Assembly (NCBI GenBank): GCA_039707465.1
Contig: CM077644.1
Span: 198,807,962 to 198,871,961 of the forward strand
Direction: 5' to 3'
DNA length: 64,000 nucleotides
From: Rhabdophis nuchalis
Lineage: Eukaryota > Chordata > Lepidosauria > Squamata > Natricidae
The translations under genes and the position numbers were made by a program. The notes under the pieces are model-generated. The model saw only the letters and a program-made list of their open reading frames with translations, was not told the DNA's origin and did no database searches. Below are positions 47,427-59,458 of this stretch, piece by piece (the stretch's first letter is position 1; the number at the start of each line of letters is the position of its first letter).

Positions 47427-47640
47427 TGTTGTTAGTTGCAAACTCATGTCTGACTCATGGTGAACCCATGGACAACATTCCTCCAGGCCTTCCTGTCCTC
47501 TACAATCCTCTGGAGTTCATTTAAGCTCACACCTACTGCTTTGGTGACTCGATCCAGCTATCTCATTCTCTGTCGTCCCTTTCTTCTTTTGCCCTCAATC
47601 TTTCCCAGCATTTTAATGCAAGAGATTGTTGTGCCAGGAT
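47427..47640 (-). mobile_element. RTE-BovB LINE, 3' terminal fragment
   Basis: Minus strand reads TKAVGVSLNELQRIVEDRKA and WRNVVHGFTMSQT, the conserved C-terminus of BovB ORF2, then 'ttgcaactaacaacaaca'. It corresponds to the part of BovB after the RT. 5'-truncated near 47640. A similar 'agtcctcctccatcctttgg' block at 47780-47805 may be another BovB end. Confidence 0.8.
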
Positions 47641-48438
47641 AATAACACTAAGAGCTTATTAATGAAAATTGCTGCATCAGAGTGATTCCTCCCACAATCT
47701 CTGTGATGAGCCTAAGATAAGGAGAAATTGCTATGTCATCTGCTCACAAATGGGTTGCCACAAATCTTCTATAGCCCGCCAGTCCTCCTCCATCCTTTGG
47801 AGTCTTCACTCTGGTCAGGAGATGATTAATCAGAAATAAATTTGATGTTTTCTGTACTTAGATTCTATTATTTAAAAAGGGAATCAGGCAATATACATAG
47901 AGAAAACTATAGAACAAGCCAAGCTCTATGCCTTGTTGAGATGTTTGGTAGAAAGGCGTGAATGGCATGAAAGGTGAAAGGAACCTACTAACGTATTAAG
48001 GTCAAAGGAGGGAGGTTGTTAGTTCACAGCTTGTGCTTGGTAAGGAAGCATTATGCCCTTAAGAAAGCAACTTAGAAGCTTGCTTAAGCAATCTCTCTTC
48101 CAGGAGCTAATTGAAAAAATGGGTCAAACACAGGACAGCCTGCAAGAAGCTGATATAATTTCCGTAATGTTAGTGAGGTGCAGGAGGGTTATCTGGACTA
48201 CTTACATCTTCAACAATAATATCTGCATAGAAAGAGAGTTATGAATAAATTGATGCTCATTCTTTTTCTATATATAGATGCATCGTGGAAAGGATTTTGC
48301 TGCACTGCTGCATTTGGGGCACTGAGATAACCAAGCAGAACAATCTTGTAGATGAATAAAACTATCATGGTGTGGTTGGATGAATCTATTTCTTCTGCTT
48401 CTCTAAGGGTTAGTCAAGGATTTCAGATAGAGGGTGTT
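47641..48438. other. No gene seen
   Basis: Apart from the possible BovB trace near 47780-47830, no element or motif is recognised; the 63-codon frame at 48053-48244 is unassigned. Confidence 0.4.
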
Positions 48439-48444
48439 GAAGAC

Positions 48445-48742
48445 TGTGAAGGAATGAGGCGTGAGGCAAGCTGAGGTAAGCTAACTATTTATTAACAGAA
48501 CAACAAGTAACAAGCTAGGCAGTCAGAGATGTAATGCTTTCCCTGTTTGACAGCTATTTATACTGTAGCTTTCAAGCAGAGCAACCAATAGGAAGCCTCA
48601 GGCAGCCCGCACTAAGTCAGGCACGCTTTAACCAATTAGAGCGCAGCTGGGTTGCTAGCACCTGTCAGTCGCATGTCGAGGACTTGTGGCTGGTTGTAAG
48701 TCAAGGACTTTTGAACCAGTCGCAAGTCTAGGACCTGCAACA
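48445..48742 (-). mobile_element. Solo retroviral-type LTR, 298 bp
   Basis: On the minus strand it begins TGTTGCAGG and ends CCTTCACA. The flanks gaagac (48439-48444) and gaagaa (48743-48748) are a probable 6-bp duplication with one mismatch. Promoter landmarks in order on the minus strand: CCAAT-type boxes 'ctaattggttaaagc' and 'cctattggttgctc', TATA box 'cagtataaatag', and a poly(A) signal 'gttaataaatag'. A 5' part has three similar blocks, 'cctagacttgcgactgg', 'ccttgacttacaacc' and 'cctcgacatgcgact'. No internal genes beside it, so the internal region was lost by LTR-LTR recombination. Confidence 0.75.
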
Positions 48743-48748
48743 GAAGAA

Positions 48749-49594
48749 AACAAATGAGTAATAAACCTTTCCTCCATTCACAACAATAGCAAACTGTAAC
48801 AGTGAATTTTTCTGCTGACGGTCAGTGGGAAGGCAGCAGGAAGCTATAAGGCCAAGGCCAGTAGGCAGTGTCTGCTACTGGAAAGGAGCACCCAGTTTGA
48901 AGTGTCAGATGGGTTGGAAAGGGTACGCTTGTGTGTGTCAGAGATGCTTTATCAGTCAGGGAGGGTTCACCTGTGGGTAGAAAAGGTCAGGAAAAGTGCC
49001 AGGGGGTGTCCAAGAGGTATTGTGTAGGTCAAGTAGGGTATCTAGAGAGAAGATAACCAACCCATATTTCATTTGACCTGCCTGGTCCCACTTGTGTATT
49101 CCCAACACACCTGGGCCCCCTTCCCAACCCATGTCCCCCACATGCCATCCCTGACTGACACAGCACCTCTAAGACACTCCTGCAACCCCCATGCATTCTT
49201 CTTAACATACGCCCTATCTGACCCATGTGACACATCTTGAACAACATGAACACATCTTGACCTATCTACCCTCTAGATACTCTACCTGACCTATTTTATT
49301 TTTCATTATCTGTTCCAAAGAGCAGTATATTTTTGGGAGAGTGGTCTCTTTTTGTGTAAAAGCATAAAGACAAAGGGGGTTAAAAATGTATTGTATACAC
49401 ATTGCCTGAATGTATTAAGATTTATTCCTTAATAAGTCTTGATGACATAGGCTCAGGCTTATGTTTTCTCTTCACCCTATGAGGTACTCAACCAATCAGG
49501 GCGTTCTTGGTTTAGTTATGTACACATAAGCACAATGCAAGGCAATCAGGTTGCTTCTGTATGAGGCACCTATGGAGATCCTTAGTTGTCCAGA
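48749..49594. other. GC-richer unassigned stretch
   Basis: 48800-49290 is noticeably C/G-rich compared with its surroundings ('ctgggcccccttcccaaccc' at 49108, 'ggtcagtgggaaggcagcag' at 48821). It may be an unrecognised retroelement piece, perhaps flanking the solo LTR, but I cannot name it. Confidence 0.35.
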
Positions 49595-50130
49595 TCATCT
49601 TTGTCCCAAAGGTGCTTTCTCAACAGGCAACTGGAGTTTTTTTTCCTTGAAGACATTTCATTTCTCATCCAAGAAGTTCTGACTGAAGGGAATGGAATAA
49701 TTTATGTTCTTTGCAGATAGCATTTTTTCTGAGAGTCATTAAGGCTACTTGGAGGTTTATATGTTGCCCCCAGGGGAACCAGAATACTGTAAATGGGTAT
49801 GGGATCTTTTTAGAACTGCTGAAAAGACTGTGTTGTAAACAGAAGATAGGTGCCGTCATATCCCTCTCCCTCTGTTGAGAGAAGGCTGTTCAATTTTAAT
49901 GTAGATGGCCTCTTTGTCCCCTCTTTCAAAATAGCAGTCCTCTATGTCCAGACTAGCCTTTGCCTTTCAAATATAGTTGAACTGCTGAATCTTATTCTAA
50001 TGGGTTTGTTCTCCTATGGTATGCCATGTGTTTGTGAAATTGTAGTTTTGAAACTCCGATGTACAGATCTGCACATGTCCCACTGCATTGTACTGCATAT
50101 AACACATTTGAATGAGGTGCTCTTCAAGCA
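49595..50130 (-). mobile_element. Penelope-like element with GIY-YIG endonuclease end
   Basis: Minus strand, from about 50128: VLYAVQCSGTCADLYIGVSK, LQFHKHMAYHRRTNPLE, stop, DSAVQLYLKGKG, then FERGDKEAIYIKIEQPSLNR. DLYIG... is the GIY-YIG nuclease motif; the C-terminal FERG..EAIY block is shared by vertebrate Penelope-like ORFs. The reading continues with SSSKKIPYPFTVFW and then the non-coding 'aacttcttggatgagaaatg' and 'aaatgtcttcaagg'. RT is not present, so it is 5'-truncated. Confidence 0.82.
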
Positions 50131-52304
50131 ATGAATTCTATCTTTTAAAAGTAATATTTATCTAACACCCTAGCAAAAAAAGAGAGGTTCCTTAGGCTAA
50201 CTCTTGCTTGATCTGTGTAGTAAGTATCGATAATTAGCTGTATGTTTAATATCTGAATAATTAATTGATCATTAATTGCCAGAGGCTTAGAAAGAAAAAG
50301 CAAACATGTAAAAGTCCAGTAGGATCTATTACCAGATTCAGAATTAGAGCAAATGCTCAAGGATAAAAGACATCCTTTGCATATAAAGATGCACATTACA
50401 TCTTTGGCTTAAAAAGAAGAGAAAAAGTATTACTTCCACCTTGAAATTTCAGCCAATCATAGAGTGCTCTGAAATGTAATTTACCAGAGTTGTTGAAACT
50501 TCTTTTCCCTGCACTAATTTCCATACCGCAGGTATCCGCTTATTTAATTTTTGTTGTTATATGCCAAGTCACTTCATATCCATGATTAATGTTCTTAGAC
50601 AGAAGTGAGATTGTCATAGTCCATACTGTTTCTTACTTCTGTAATAGAAGTCAGATATATAGTTTATAAAAGAGTATTGTAAAAAAAAAAAAGAGTAAAA
50701 ACAGTTTAGTGTTAGAGAACAGTCAGTCCTAGGTTGCTGCAGATTTGGCTTGTTACTGAATGTTTTGTTCATATGTGTTTATAAACCCAGTAGATGTAAG
50801 AATTCATACTTGATACATTATGCACTGCTTACACTACGATTATACATTATGAAGTGGGAAAATAGCATCACCTAAATATTAAGGGTAAACAATGGACAGT
50901 GATATATCACTCACTCAACCTGAATGCTATACTTGAACTGGTTTAGAGATAAGCAGGAAGCCTTTTGATATCACAGTATGACTTCTTGTAAAAATTCATA
51001 GTGCTGTTGAAAGAATGTCAATAAGGGGTATAAACCTGTAAAGTTTTCTTTTTTCTAAAACTAGCTGGGTTTTTTTTAGAAAGAAAAGAGAAAATGTTCC
51101 TATTATGAAATTAAATAGGCAGAGAAATTAATAAGAATAATAGTAAGGTCCAAATTCATAAATATATAATAGATACCATCATTAAGGTTGATTCATGAGA
51201 TGGAAAAGCTAATAAATTGCCAGGATGAAGATTATTCTACAAGGACCTCAGATTTGACATAGATTTATAATGCCTAAATCACTGGTTTATGAAAACAATC
51301 AGAATCCTCAGATAAACAGATGTCTTGTTCTATGATGTGTTACCCTAAAATTGAAAAACTTCTGCCCTATTCAGGCATTGAAAAACAGCACTCACCATCT
51401 CTGCCAAGATTGCTCAAATTACTTTGGCTGCTCTTATCAGTAGCTTGGCCACCATGACTGTCTGCAGGGAGAGGCCCCATGCATACTGAGAAGAGAAGTG
51501 GGTTTTTTTTTCATTTGCAGGTGTCCTGGGTACACTGTGGGTGAGAAAAATAGCTAGAACTCTTATGAGTTCAGCCTTCATGAAAAGAGCTTGACTTCCC
51601 TCTCTCCCCATTAGTGTTTTACATGAAACCGAAGATACTGACTCATATTCAAAGGAATAGTTAAATTAAGTTATGCATTCTAATTGGTGTGCCAGTTTAT
51701 AATCCACTAGGATCAGAGCTCTACAGGAAAAAGAAATTAGAAGTTTAGCTACCTCATCAGAACTCTGTGTCTTGCAAAGTTCTGACAACCTGATTATCTC
51801 CTACAGTAAGGATTACTACAAATTACCCCAGAATTAATTTCAACATGTTTTACAGCCATTATTTCATCACTTTTCAACCAAAGAAAATGTTCTGTGGAAG
51901 GGAAATCCATATGAAGTATTACGTGGACCGTTGTTACTGTTTTCATTCAGAAATGCACAAATATCAAAATCTTGCAGCAAACTTTTTTAAAAATAATAAT
52001 TTTAATATTTAGCCATTGTTTCCTAAAATGAAAATCCTTGGAGTTTTATATTCATTCAAAAATTTCCATGTTTACAGATATGGAGCATTTCTGAAATTCA
52101 AAATGGCTTTGTGATCTTGGAATCAAAATTACAAGGAAAAAAAGGAAAAATAGGTATAAAAATATTAAAATTCTAATATTAAAAAATGTTGGTATTAGGT
52201 GTGACATTTCTAGTGGTAAAACAAATAATTTATTTTAAAAAGAAAGGATTTTTAAAGGAAAAGACTTGACAATTGGAGCAACTGATGTGGATGGAACAGG
52301 GGTA

Positions 52305-52337
<33 letters not shown>

Positions 52338-52599
52338 TCAAAACAGCACATATGTAACTGCAATCATGAAAGCCCATCAATTTTTTATATATATCATGAA
52401 TCAGTGTAATTAAAAAGGGGTTGGACCACAATCTGGATTTTTCTGACTCCATGTCTCCATGTCCCATGTCAATTGAAATAGTAGTTGAAATAAGAAGCAT
52501 GCCCATGTGAAACAATTCCAATATATTGTAAAATTTAACAGATTCTTGCAAAGCTAAATATACCTTTACAACTTCAGAAAATAGAGAAGATCCCTTAGG
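50131..52599. other. No gene seen; contains a (GT)n run
   Basis: About 2.5 kb of A/T-rich DNA without recognised transposons. The only repeat is (GT)n at 52306-52336. Confidence 0.45.
52306..52336. repeat. (GT)n microsatellite
   Basis: About 15 uninterrupted GT units. Confidence 0.97.
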
Positions 52600-53330
<731 letters not shown>

Positions 53331-54650
53331 GACATTTGCCACATTTACCTACATTCTTTCTGCTGGTTATCTGACCATTCCTGTGGCTCTTTCCTCTATC
53401 TCCGAAAGTCAGTACATGGAATTGGGATGGTTTTAGTATTTAATAAATTATGACTGGCTGCACAGTGAGGAAGATGTTTAGATTGGATTTGGCATTTTCA
53501 TCTACCTCTTGAATTCTTCCCAAAGACCTGGGATGGGCAGGTGTTATTTTTCACCAAATTAAAGGTATTGTAGCAGGATGTAAGCTAGGGTGGTCAAACT
53601 GGCAGCCCATGGGCCGGATGTATCGCATGCAGATGACTCATCCCAGTTCCGCAAATAGGAAAAATGTCAGAAAATGTCATGTGACAATGCGACGCCGCTA
53701 GTTTGACACCCATGATGTAAACAGTTCCAAGTAAGCCTGCCTTTTGCAATTGACTGATGGGTGATTTTGTTAATGCCATTTGTGTTCAAGTGTTGTTCCA
53801 GATGTTTTAGAACTGCATGCAAGGTACCTATTACTATTACTACAAGCTTTATTATCTTTTTCCACAGGCCTTCTTCTTGCAGGTCTTCATATTTTGTGAT
53901 AATTTTTTCTCTTCTCTTCTGTTGTCTCTAGCAATGTCCACTATCCAGACTTTTTGCTTTTCTTATCAACAGTTGTTAACTCTGGGCTGTTGTGTGACAG
54001 ATGTTTGTCTATTTTAATTCTGAAGTCCCAGAGCACTTTGGCTTCTTTATTTTCTACTGCTTTTCTATTCCACCAGGACTTCCTTGCAGGCAAGTGATAT
54101 TTCTCCCAGATAATCCAATGCACCACTGTTGTTACTTTGTCATGCCATCAGTCAGTGTGATCTTCTTGCAATAACTAACTAGCTAACTTGGTGTTTCTTC
54201 AGTTTCTTTGCAGAGGCAGCATTTGCTGTCCTTTGGTGTCTTCTCAATTTTGACTTTATATTCATTTGTTCTTAAGACCTTTTAGCCATTGTCAGGTACT
54301 GTTGTTATTTACTTTGCCTGCTAGTTTTCTGGGTTTTTTTAATATACTGGTCATGTAATATTTAGCCTTGTGGTCTTTCCTTTTTATTCTTAAGTGTTAA
54401 TCATCTCGATGATATTTTTGCTATTGAGTTTGGACTTTAAGAATTTCTTCATTCTTGTGATATATTCACTATTAACCTTCTTCTTGACTTCAGTGTGCTT
54501 GAAATTGTCAGCCTGAAGGATGCCCAGACATTTGTAGTTATTTCCTTTATATAGACTCTTGATTTTTTTCATTGTGAGCTAACCCTTCAAGTAACATGCA
54601 ATAACAAAGCCCAGTACAAGAGTATTTCTATAGAAGGTGATATATAACTC
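53331..54650 (-). mobile_element. R4/Dong-like LINE, second subfamily, 5'-truncated
   Basis: Minus strand: NNYKCLGILQADNFKHTEVK and EYITRMKKFLKSKLNSKN (54572-54390, the R4 linker), MVHWIIWEKYHLPARKSWWN and KEAKVLWDFRIKIDKHLS (54126-53941, start of the endonuclease), and LTKSPISQLQKAGLLGTVYI (53779). The 3' UTR is 53331-53585 and differs from that of 4499-4650, so this is another subfamily. A hAT-like element interrupts it at 53586. Tail: (AAT)n on the minus strand. Older than the copies at 3-7 kb. Confidence 0.8.
53586..53714. mobile_element. Short hAT-like element, 129 bp
   Basis: Ends TAGGGTGGTCAAACTGGC and, reversed, CATGGGTGTCAAACTAGC. Flanks atgtaagc (53578-53585) and atgtaaac (53715-53722) are an 8-bp duplication with one mismatch. 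Interior 'gcccatgggccggatgtatc' fits the family of 46721-46944. It separates the ORF end and 3' UTR of the R4-like LINE. Confidence 0.82.
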
Positions 54651-54670
54651 AATGTTGAATGGCAGAGTCC

Positions 54671-54870
54671 TTGGTGCTGTCTGATGATATTACTTAGTCT
54701 GTTAAGAAAACATCTGTTTGTCTGCAGATTTTTCATTATCAGACTAGGTAACATCATCAGTGCTAATTAGCATGATGTTTGTTCCTACTTTATATGCAGT
54801 AGCTTGTCGGTGTTGGTGGGGTTGTGGTTTTCTCATTAGAAGTTCCTTGATTAGTGGGGTTCTGGGGAAG
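54671..54870 (-). mobile_element. Penelope-like terminal repeat piece with two inverted hammerhead-like cores
   Basis: The plus strand has CTGATGA (54681-54687) ... GAAA (54706-54709); the minus strand has CTGATGA (54760-54754) ... GAAA (54734-54731). The two 36-base blocks are inverted copies with several differences. After them come 'tttatatgcagtagcttgtc' and 'ggtgttggtggggttgtggt', which recall the non-coding end of squamate Penelope-like elements. See finding on ribozyme cores. Confidence 0.5.
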
Positions 54871-56250
54871 AAATAAAGATGACTCCACTAAAAGCAGAGC
54901 CAATGTCTTAGAGGAATGAGGAGACAGTGGGTAGACCAGCTTTTTGTAATTCCTCACTGGACAAGAAGAGAACCAGCTATTGCTCATAACTGCTGCATTT
55001 AGTTACTCCTTTGAGGAGAACACAAGACAGCCATTTCTGGCACCAGGAGACCAGGAAATAGCTATTTTGCTAAACCCACAGGTGACTCTTTTAATGACAC
55101 AGGATTTAAATACTTCCTTTTCTAATCACTTACAGAAATTGCTCGTTAACTGCTTTTCAGCTATTAGAAATTTTAAAATTGGCAAGTTTTACAGCATTGG
55201 GCATGTTTTCTTCAACCCATAGTGGAAGAACTTTATATACTAGTTTATGCATTAAAGAAAAAATATTTTGGAATAAAGAATAAAGGGGTGATTAGAATTT
55301 TGATTTTGGAAACTTACAGACAATAGTTCCTTTATTAGGACTTTTTTTTTCAATAGAGATGTTTCCCAAGGCAGCATTTCTTCTTTGATAGGAAGGCTGT
55401 GACCTTCTGTTTGATTTGTGCATAATCCTTCTCCTAAGAAAGCAAATGACTGAAGCAGCTACAGGCATTTAGAAAACAAACAGACTAGACCCCAAAAGAT
55501 TGCTGTGTTCTTTTCCCTGTTTATGTCTATATGCTTCAAATACAACTCTGAACTATAATAAACAGACTGAAAGGTCTTATTTGATAAGTAGAAATCTCTC
55601 TCCTCTTTGGGAAAAACAGAAAAGCCGTTACACAACCGCACCTTCAGCAAATTGTGATGACACTAAAGTAATATGTACACAGAGAATTGTTGTCACATAA
55701 TTGTGACTTCTGTTCTTGCATTCAAATGTCTAATACAAGTGAGTTGTCACATTTGCATCATGACTCCGTGACAAGCATTCTCTCCTTTTCCACTTTGGCT
55801 ATTCCTCCAGAAGCTAATGACTTTACATTTTTACTCTCAGATTTGCTCTTGGTTGAAAGTTCCAGAAGCTTAAGAGAAAGGGTGAATTATGGATTGAAAA
55901 GTAGAACATACAACATTGAAACAGGGTAGAAACAGAGTTCTTCTAATCCAAACCCGTGTCCAAGGCAGGAGATCTTATACCATTCCGGTTACCTTTACCT
56001 TTATTATAACCAGTTGTTTTTACTTTTTTAAAATCGGCATTACTTTTATTTACTTAATTTGTATATTCTCCATTTCTGTTGATTGCCTGGAAGTCTATTG
56101 GCTGACATGTATGATAGCCAGCACTGTTGATGTTTCCTAGTTTGGATAGTGAAACATCTGTAAGAAACAACCAAGATTAGATAACATCAAGGGCCCCTCA
56201 TTTCAATCCTAAACCTACAAATATTCTCCTTTATTAGTATGATAGCTAAC
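54871..56250. other. No gene seen
   Basis: Mixed A/T-rich DNA. Frames at 54980-55222, 55500-55700 and 55687-55929 have no motif. Part of 54871-54990 may belong to the preceding Penelope-like piece. Confidence 0.45.
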
Positions 56251-56524
56251 ACATCTACATATTTATAAAAAATGTGTGGGGGGGGGGGTGTTCCAGCATA
56301 ACTCTGGAATGCTCCAAGCAATTTCAACCAAACTTGTTACACAGATGACGTACTCTCTGGAGAAAAATACTGTGGGGGTAAGACACTCCTAACACCCATA
56401 GTATTTTTATCCAGAGAGTACGTCATCTGTGTAACAAGTTTGGTTGAAATTGCTTAGGGCATTCCAGAGTTATGGTGGAACACACCCACACACATCCACA
56501 TACATTTTATACATATAGAGATGT
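56251..56524. mobile_element. 274-bp hairpin element (MITE), superfamily unknown
   Basis: Two arms of about 130 bases: 'acatctacatatttataaaa' at the left pairs with 'tatacatatagagatgt' at the right; inner arms 'ccagcataactctggaatgc', 'tccaagcaatttcaaccaaa', 'cttgttacacagatgacgta' and 'ctctctggagaaaaatac' recur inverted on the other side of a ~25-base loop near 56375-56395. A G-run has expanded at 56276-56289. No transposase. Border duplications are not clear. Confidence 0.82.
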
Positions 56525-56784
56525 GGTGTATGTGTTCTGTTAAGATGCAGCCTGCTGTGCCTTTAAATGGATTCTGCTATACTGTGGTAAAATGGCTTCT
56601 ATTGTACAGCGCAGTGGAGTTGCCATGGTAACGGATGCACAGTACTCCATGAGGGGACTCCCTTTGGTAAGGGAAAAAAATCCAACATTAGAAATTACAT
56701 TTGGTCTGGACATTTTCACCTATAAATAAATACCAGGGCAACGCCATGCTATGGGCTAGTAGTTTATAAAAGGAGGGGCAAATC

Positions 56785-57245
<461 letters not shown>

Positions 57246-57253
57246 GGCAAATC

Positions 57254-57619
57254 CATCCAATTTTCCCCTTTCTCCTTATTTTTCTATCATCTCTTTCTTA
57301 ATAATGCTTATTCTAACATAATGACTGCCCATTGTATGTCTTGCACTATACTGATGTCTCCTTAGGATATTTAGAGTCTGACAAACATGATGAATATTAG
57401 CTTCATGGGATAACTTGACACATTACATGGCTGGAATCTGGAGTCATTTTACAGAATTCTGTCATGGTAGTCAAAATATTGTTTAAAAGAAAGTGAACAT
57501 AACAAAAGCAACACTTTCTGTTGTTAACAGCATAGTATAATGTAGTAAAGTAACTTCACTATATTCTAGTGTCAGAAGAAGGCAAGTATATGGACACAGG
57601 CAGGCATGGCTTTGGGATA
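57254..57619. other. No gene seen
   Basis: About 370 bases of A/T-rich DNA between two elements; nothing recognised. Confidence 0.5.
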
Positions 57620-58460
57620 CAATACAATGCAATACAATAGCATAGTTGGAAGGGACCTTGTAGGTCTTCTAGTCCAACCCCCTGCGTGGGCAGGAACCTT
57701 ATACCATTTCAGACAAATGGCTCTCTAACATCTTAAAGACTTCCAGGGTTGGGGCATTCACAACTTCTGGAGGCAAGCTGTTGCAGAGGTTAATTGTTCT
57801 AACTGTCAGGAAATTTCTCCTTAGTTCTAAGTTGCTTCTCTCCTTGATTAGTTTCCACCCATTGCTTCTTGTCCTGCCCCCAGGTGCCTTGGAGAATAGT
57901 TTGACTCCCTCTTCTTTGTGGCACCCTCTGAGATATCGGAACACTGTTATCATGTTTCCCCTGGTCCTTCTTTTCATTAAACTAGACATACCCAGTTCCT
58001 GCAACCGTTCTTCATATGTTTTAGCCTCCAGTCCCCTAATCATCTTGGTTGCTCTTCTCTGCACTCTTTCCAGTGTCTCCATGTCTTTTCTACATCGTGG
58101 CGACCAAAACTGTATGCAGTATTCCAAGTGTGGCCTTACCAAGGCACTATACAGTGGCATTAACACTTCACGTGATCTAGATTCTATCCCTCTGTTTATG
58201 CAGCCTAGAACTGGGTTGGCTTTTTTGGCAGCTGCTGCACACTGCTGGCTCATATTTAAATGATTGTCCACTAGGATTCCAAGATCCCTCTCACAGTTGC
58301 TACTATTGAGCAAGGTACCACCTATTCTGTAGCTGTGCATTTTGTTTTTCTTGCCTAAATATAGAACCTTACTTTTTCACAATTGAATTTCATTTTATTA
58401 GATAGTGCCTAATGTTCAAGTTTGTCAAGATCCTTCTGTATCTTAAGCCTATCTTCTGGA
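57620..58460 (-). mobile_element. CR1/L3-type LINE, 5'-truncated, young
   Basis: Minus-strand copy closely matching that at 11019-11846, with a (TATTG)n tail (plus strand 'gatacaatacaatgcaatac' at 57616-57640). The upstream part to about 58460 covers the end of the RT region. Confidence 0.93.
57699..58340 (-). CDS. CR1/L3 ORF2 C-terminal part (213 codons)
   Basis: Open frame with the same blocks as 11073-11771: [101 protein letters not shown]. The conserved WNSLP is CNSLP here and one Lys near the end is missing. The ATG is internal to the original ORF. Confidence 0.85.
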   Translation of the reverse strand: MHSYRIGGTLLNSSNCERDLGILVDNHLNMSQQCAAAAKKANPVLGCINRGIESRSREVLMPLYSALVRPHLEYCIQFWSPRCRKDMETLERVQRRATKMIRGLEAKTYEERLQELGMSSLMKRRTRGNMITVFRYLRGCHKEEGVKLFSKAPGGRTRSNGWKLIKERSNLELRRNFLTVRTINLCNSLPPEVVNAPTLEVFKMLESHLSEMV

Positions 58461-58601
58461 TTTTGAGTTTCAATTGGCCTTTCTGAAATGGTCCCACTGA
58501 CTCTGGTCCTCTGAAAGGATTTAGGTAAGGTTTGTGCCACTAGGACTGAATATAAATGCTTTGCCTTATAAACCAAGTTAATTAATTAAAGTTAATTAAG
58601 G

Positions 58602-58690
58602 CAGGGGTCTCTAACCTTTGCAAAGCTGGCTGGAGAAGTCTGGGAGCTGAAGTCCTTCAGACTTAAAGTTGCAAAGGTTGGAGACCCCTG
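58602..58690. mobile_element. Short hAT-like MITE, 89 bp
   Basis: Inverted ends of 22 bases with one mismatch, starting CAGGGGTCTCTAACCTTTGC. Perfect 8-bp duplication aattaagg at 58594-58601 and 58691-58698. The interior 'tggctggagaagtctgggag' and 'ctgaagtccttcagactt' resembles the body of the hairpin elements at 9216 and 61706. Confidence 0.92.
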
Positions 58691-58698
58691 AATTAAGG

Positions 58699-59415
58699 GA
58701 CTTGAAGCTGACAGGACAGCATACTAATCTGTCATGAGATTTGTTTGGGCTTAGATGAGTTGTGTAAACCTCAAGATAGTCTTTTCTAAGAACCCAATCA
58801 ATTATAGTATATTCAACAAATGGTAGTCAAACAACAACAAAAGGTTTGTATAAAGAAACATCAAATGTTTTGCTAATTCTATACTTAAAACGTACTACAT
58901 CTGTACATTGAATGAATGATCTCTGAACAAAATGACTTTGATTATATGATCCAGACAAGGTCTGAAAAGATTCCTGTCTACAGACCACAAGCCCTAATGA
59001 AAGCTTTTTTTATAATTAGCCATCTAGGTCCAAAGGCTCTGATTATGTGATTCATGCAAGCCCCAAAAGATTAATTTCCCTGGATTCCAAAGCTTGTATT
59101 CTGCAGAATCTATGGTGCCTCTGAATACTCATCAGTGACTTTGCTTATAGTTGCTTTTCCCATATTATTCTGTGATTATGACTAAGCTCCTTAATTAGAA
59201 AACAGCCATTCCAATTACTATTCTAATGCTCTTAGGATCAGTGTAAAAGAGGCAAAAATCCCTATTTCTTTAAGCCAACATATACGCTATAAACAGCCAT
59301 TTTTTATTTTGTCTACAAATGACAAACAAACTATGATTTGTAATTTTTTTTAACTCATGTTAAAAAAGCATTTATTAACTGAATCCTCAACGAGTGCTGT
59401 CAGGATTTTATATTA

Positions 59416-59458
<43 letters not shown>

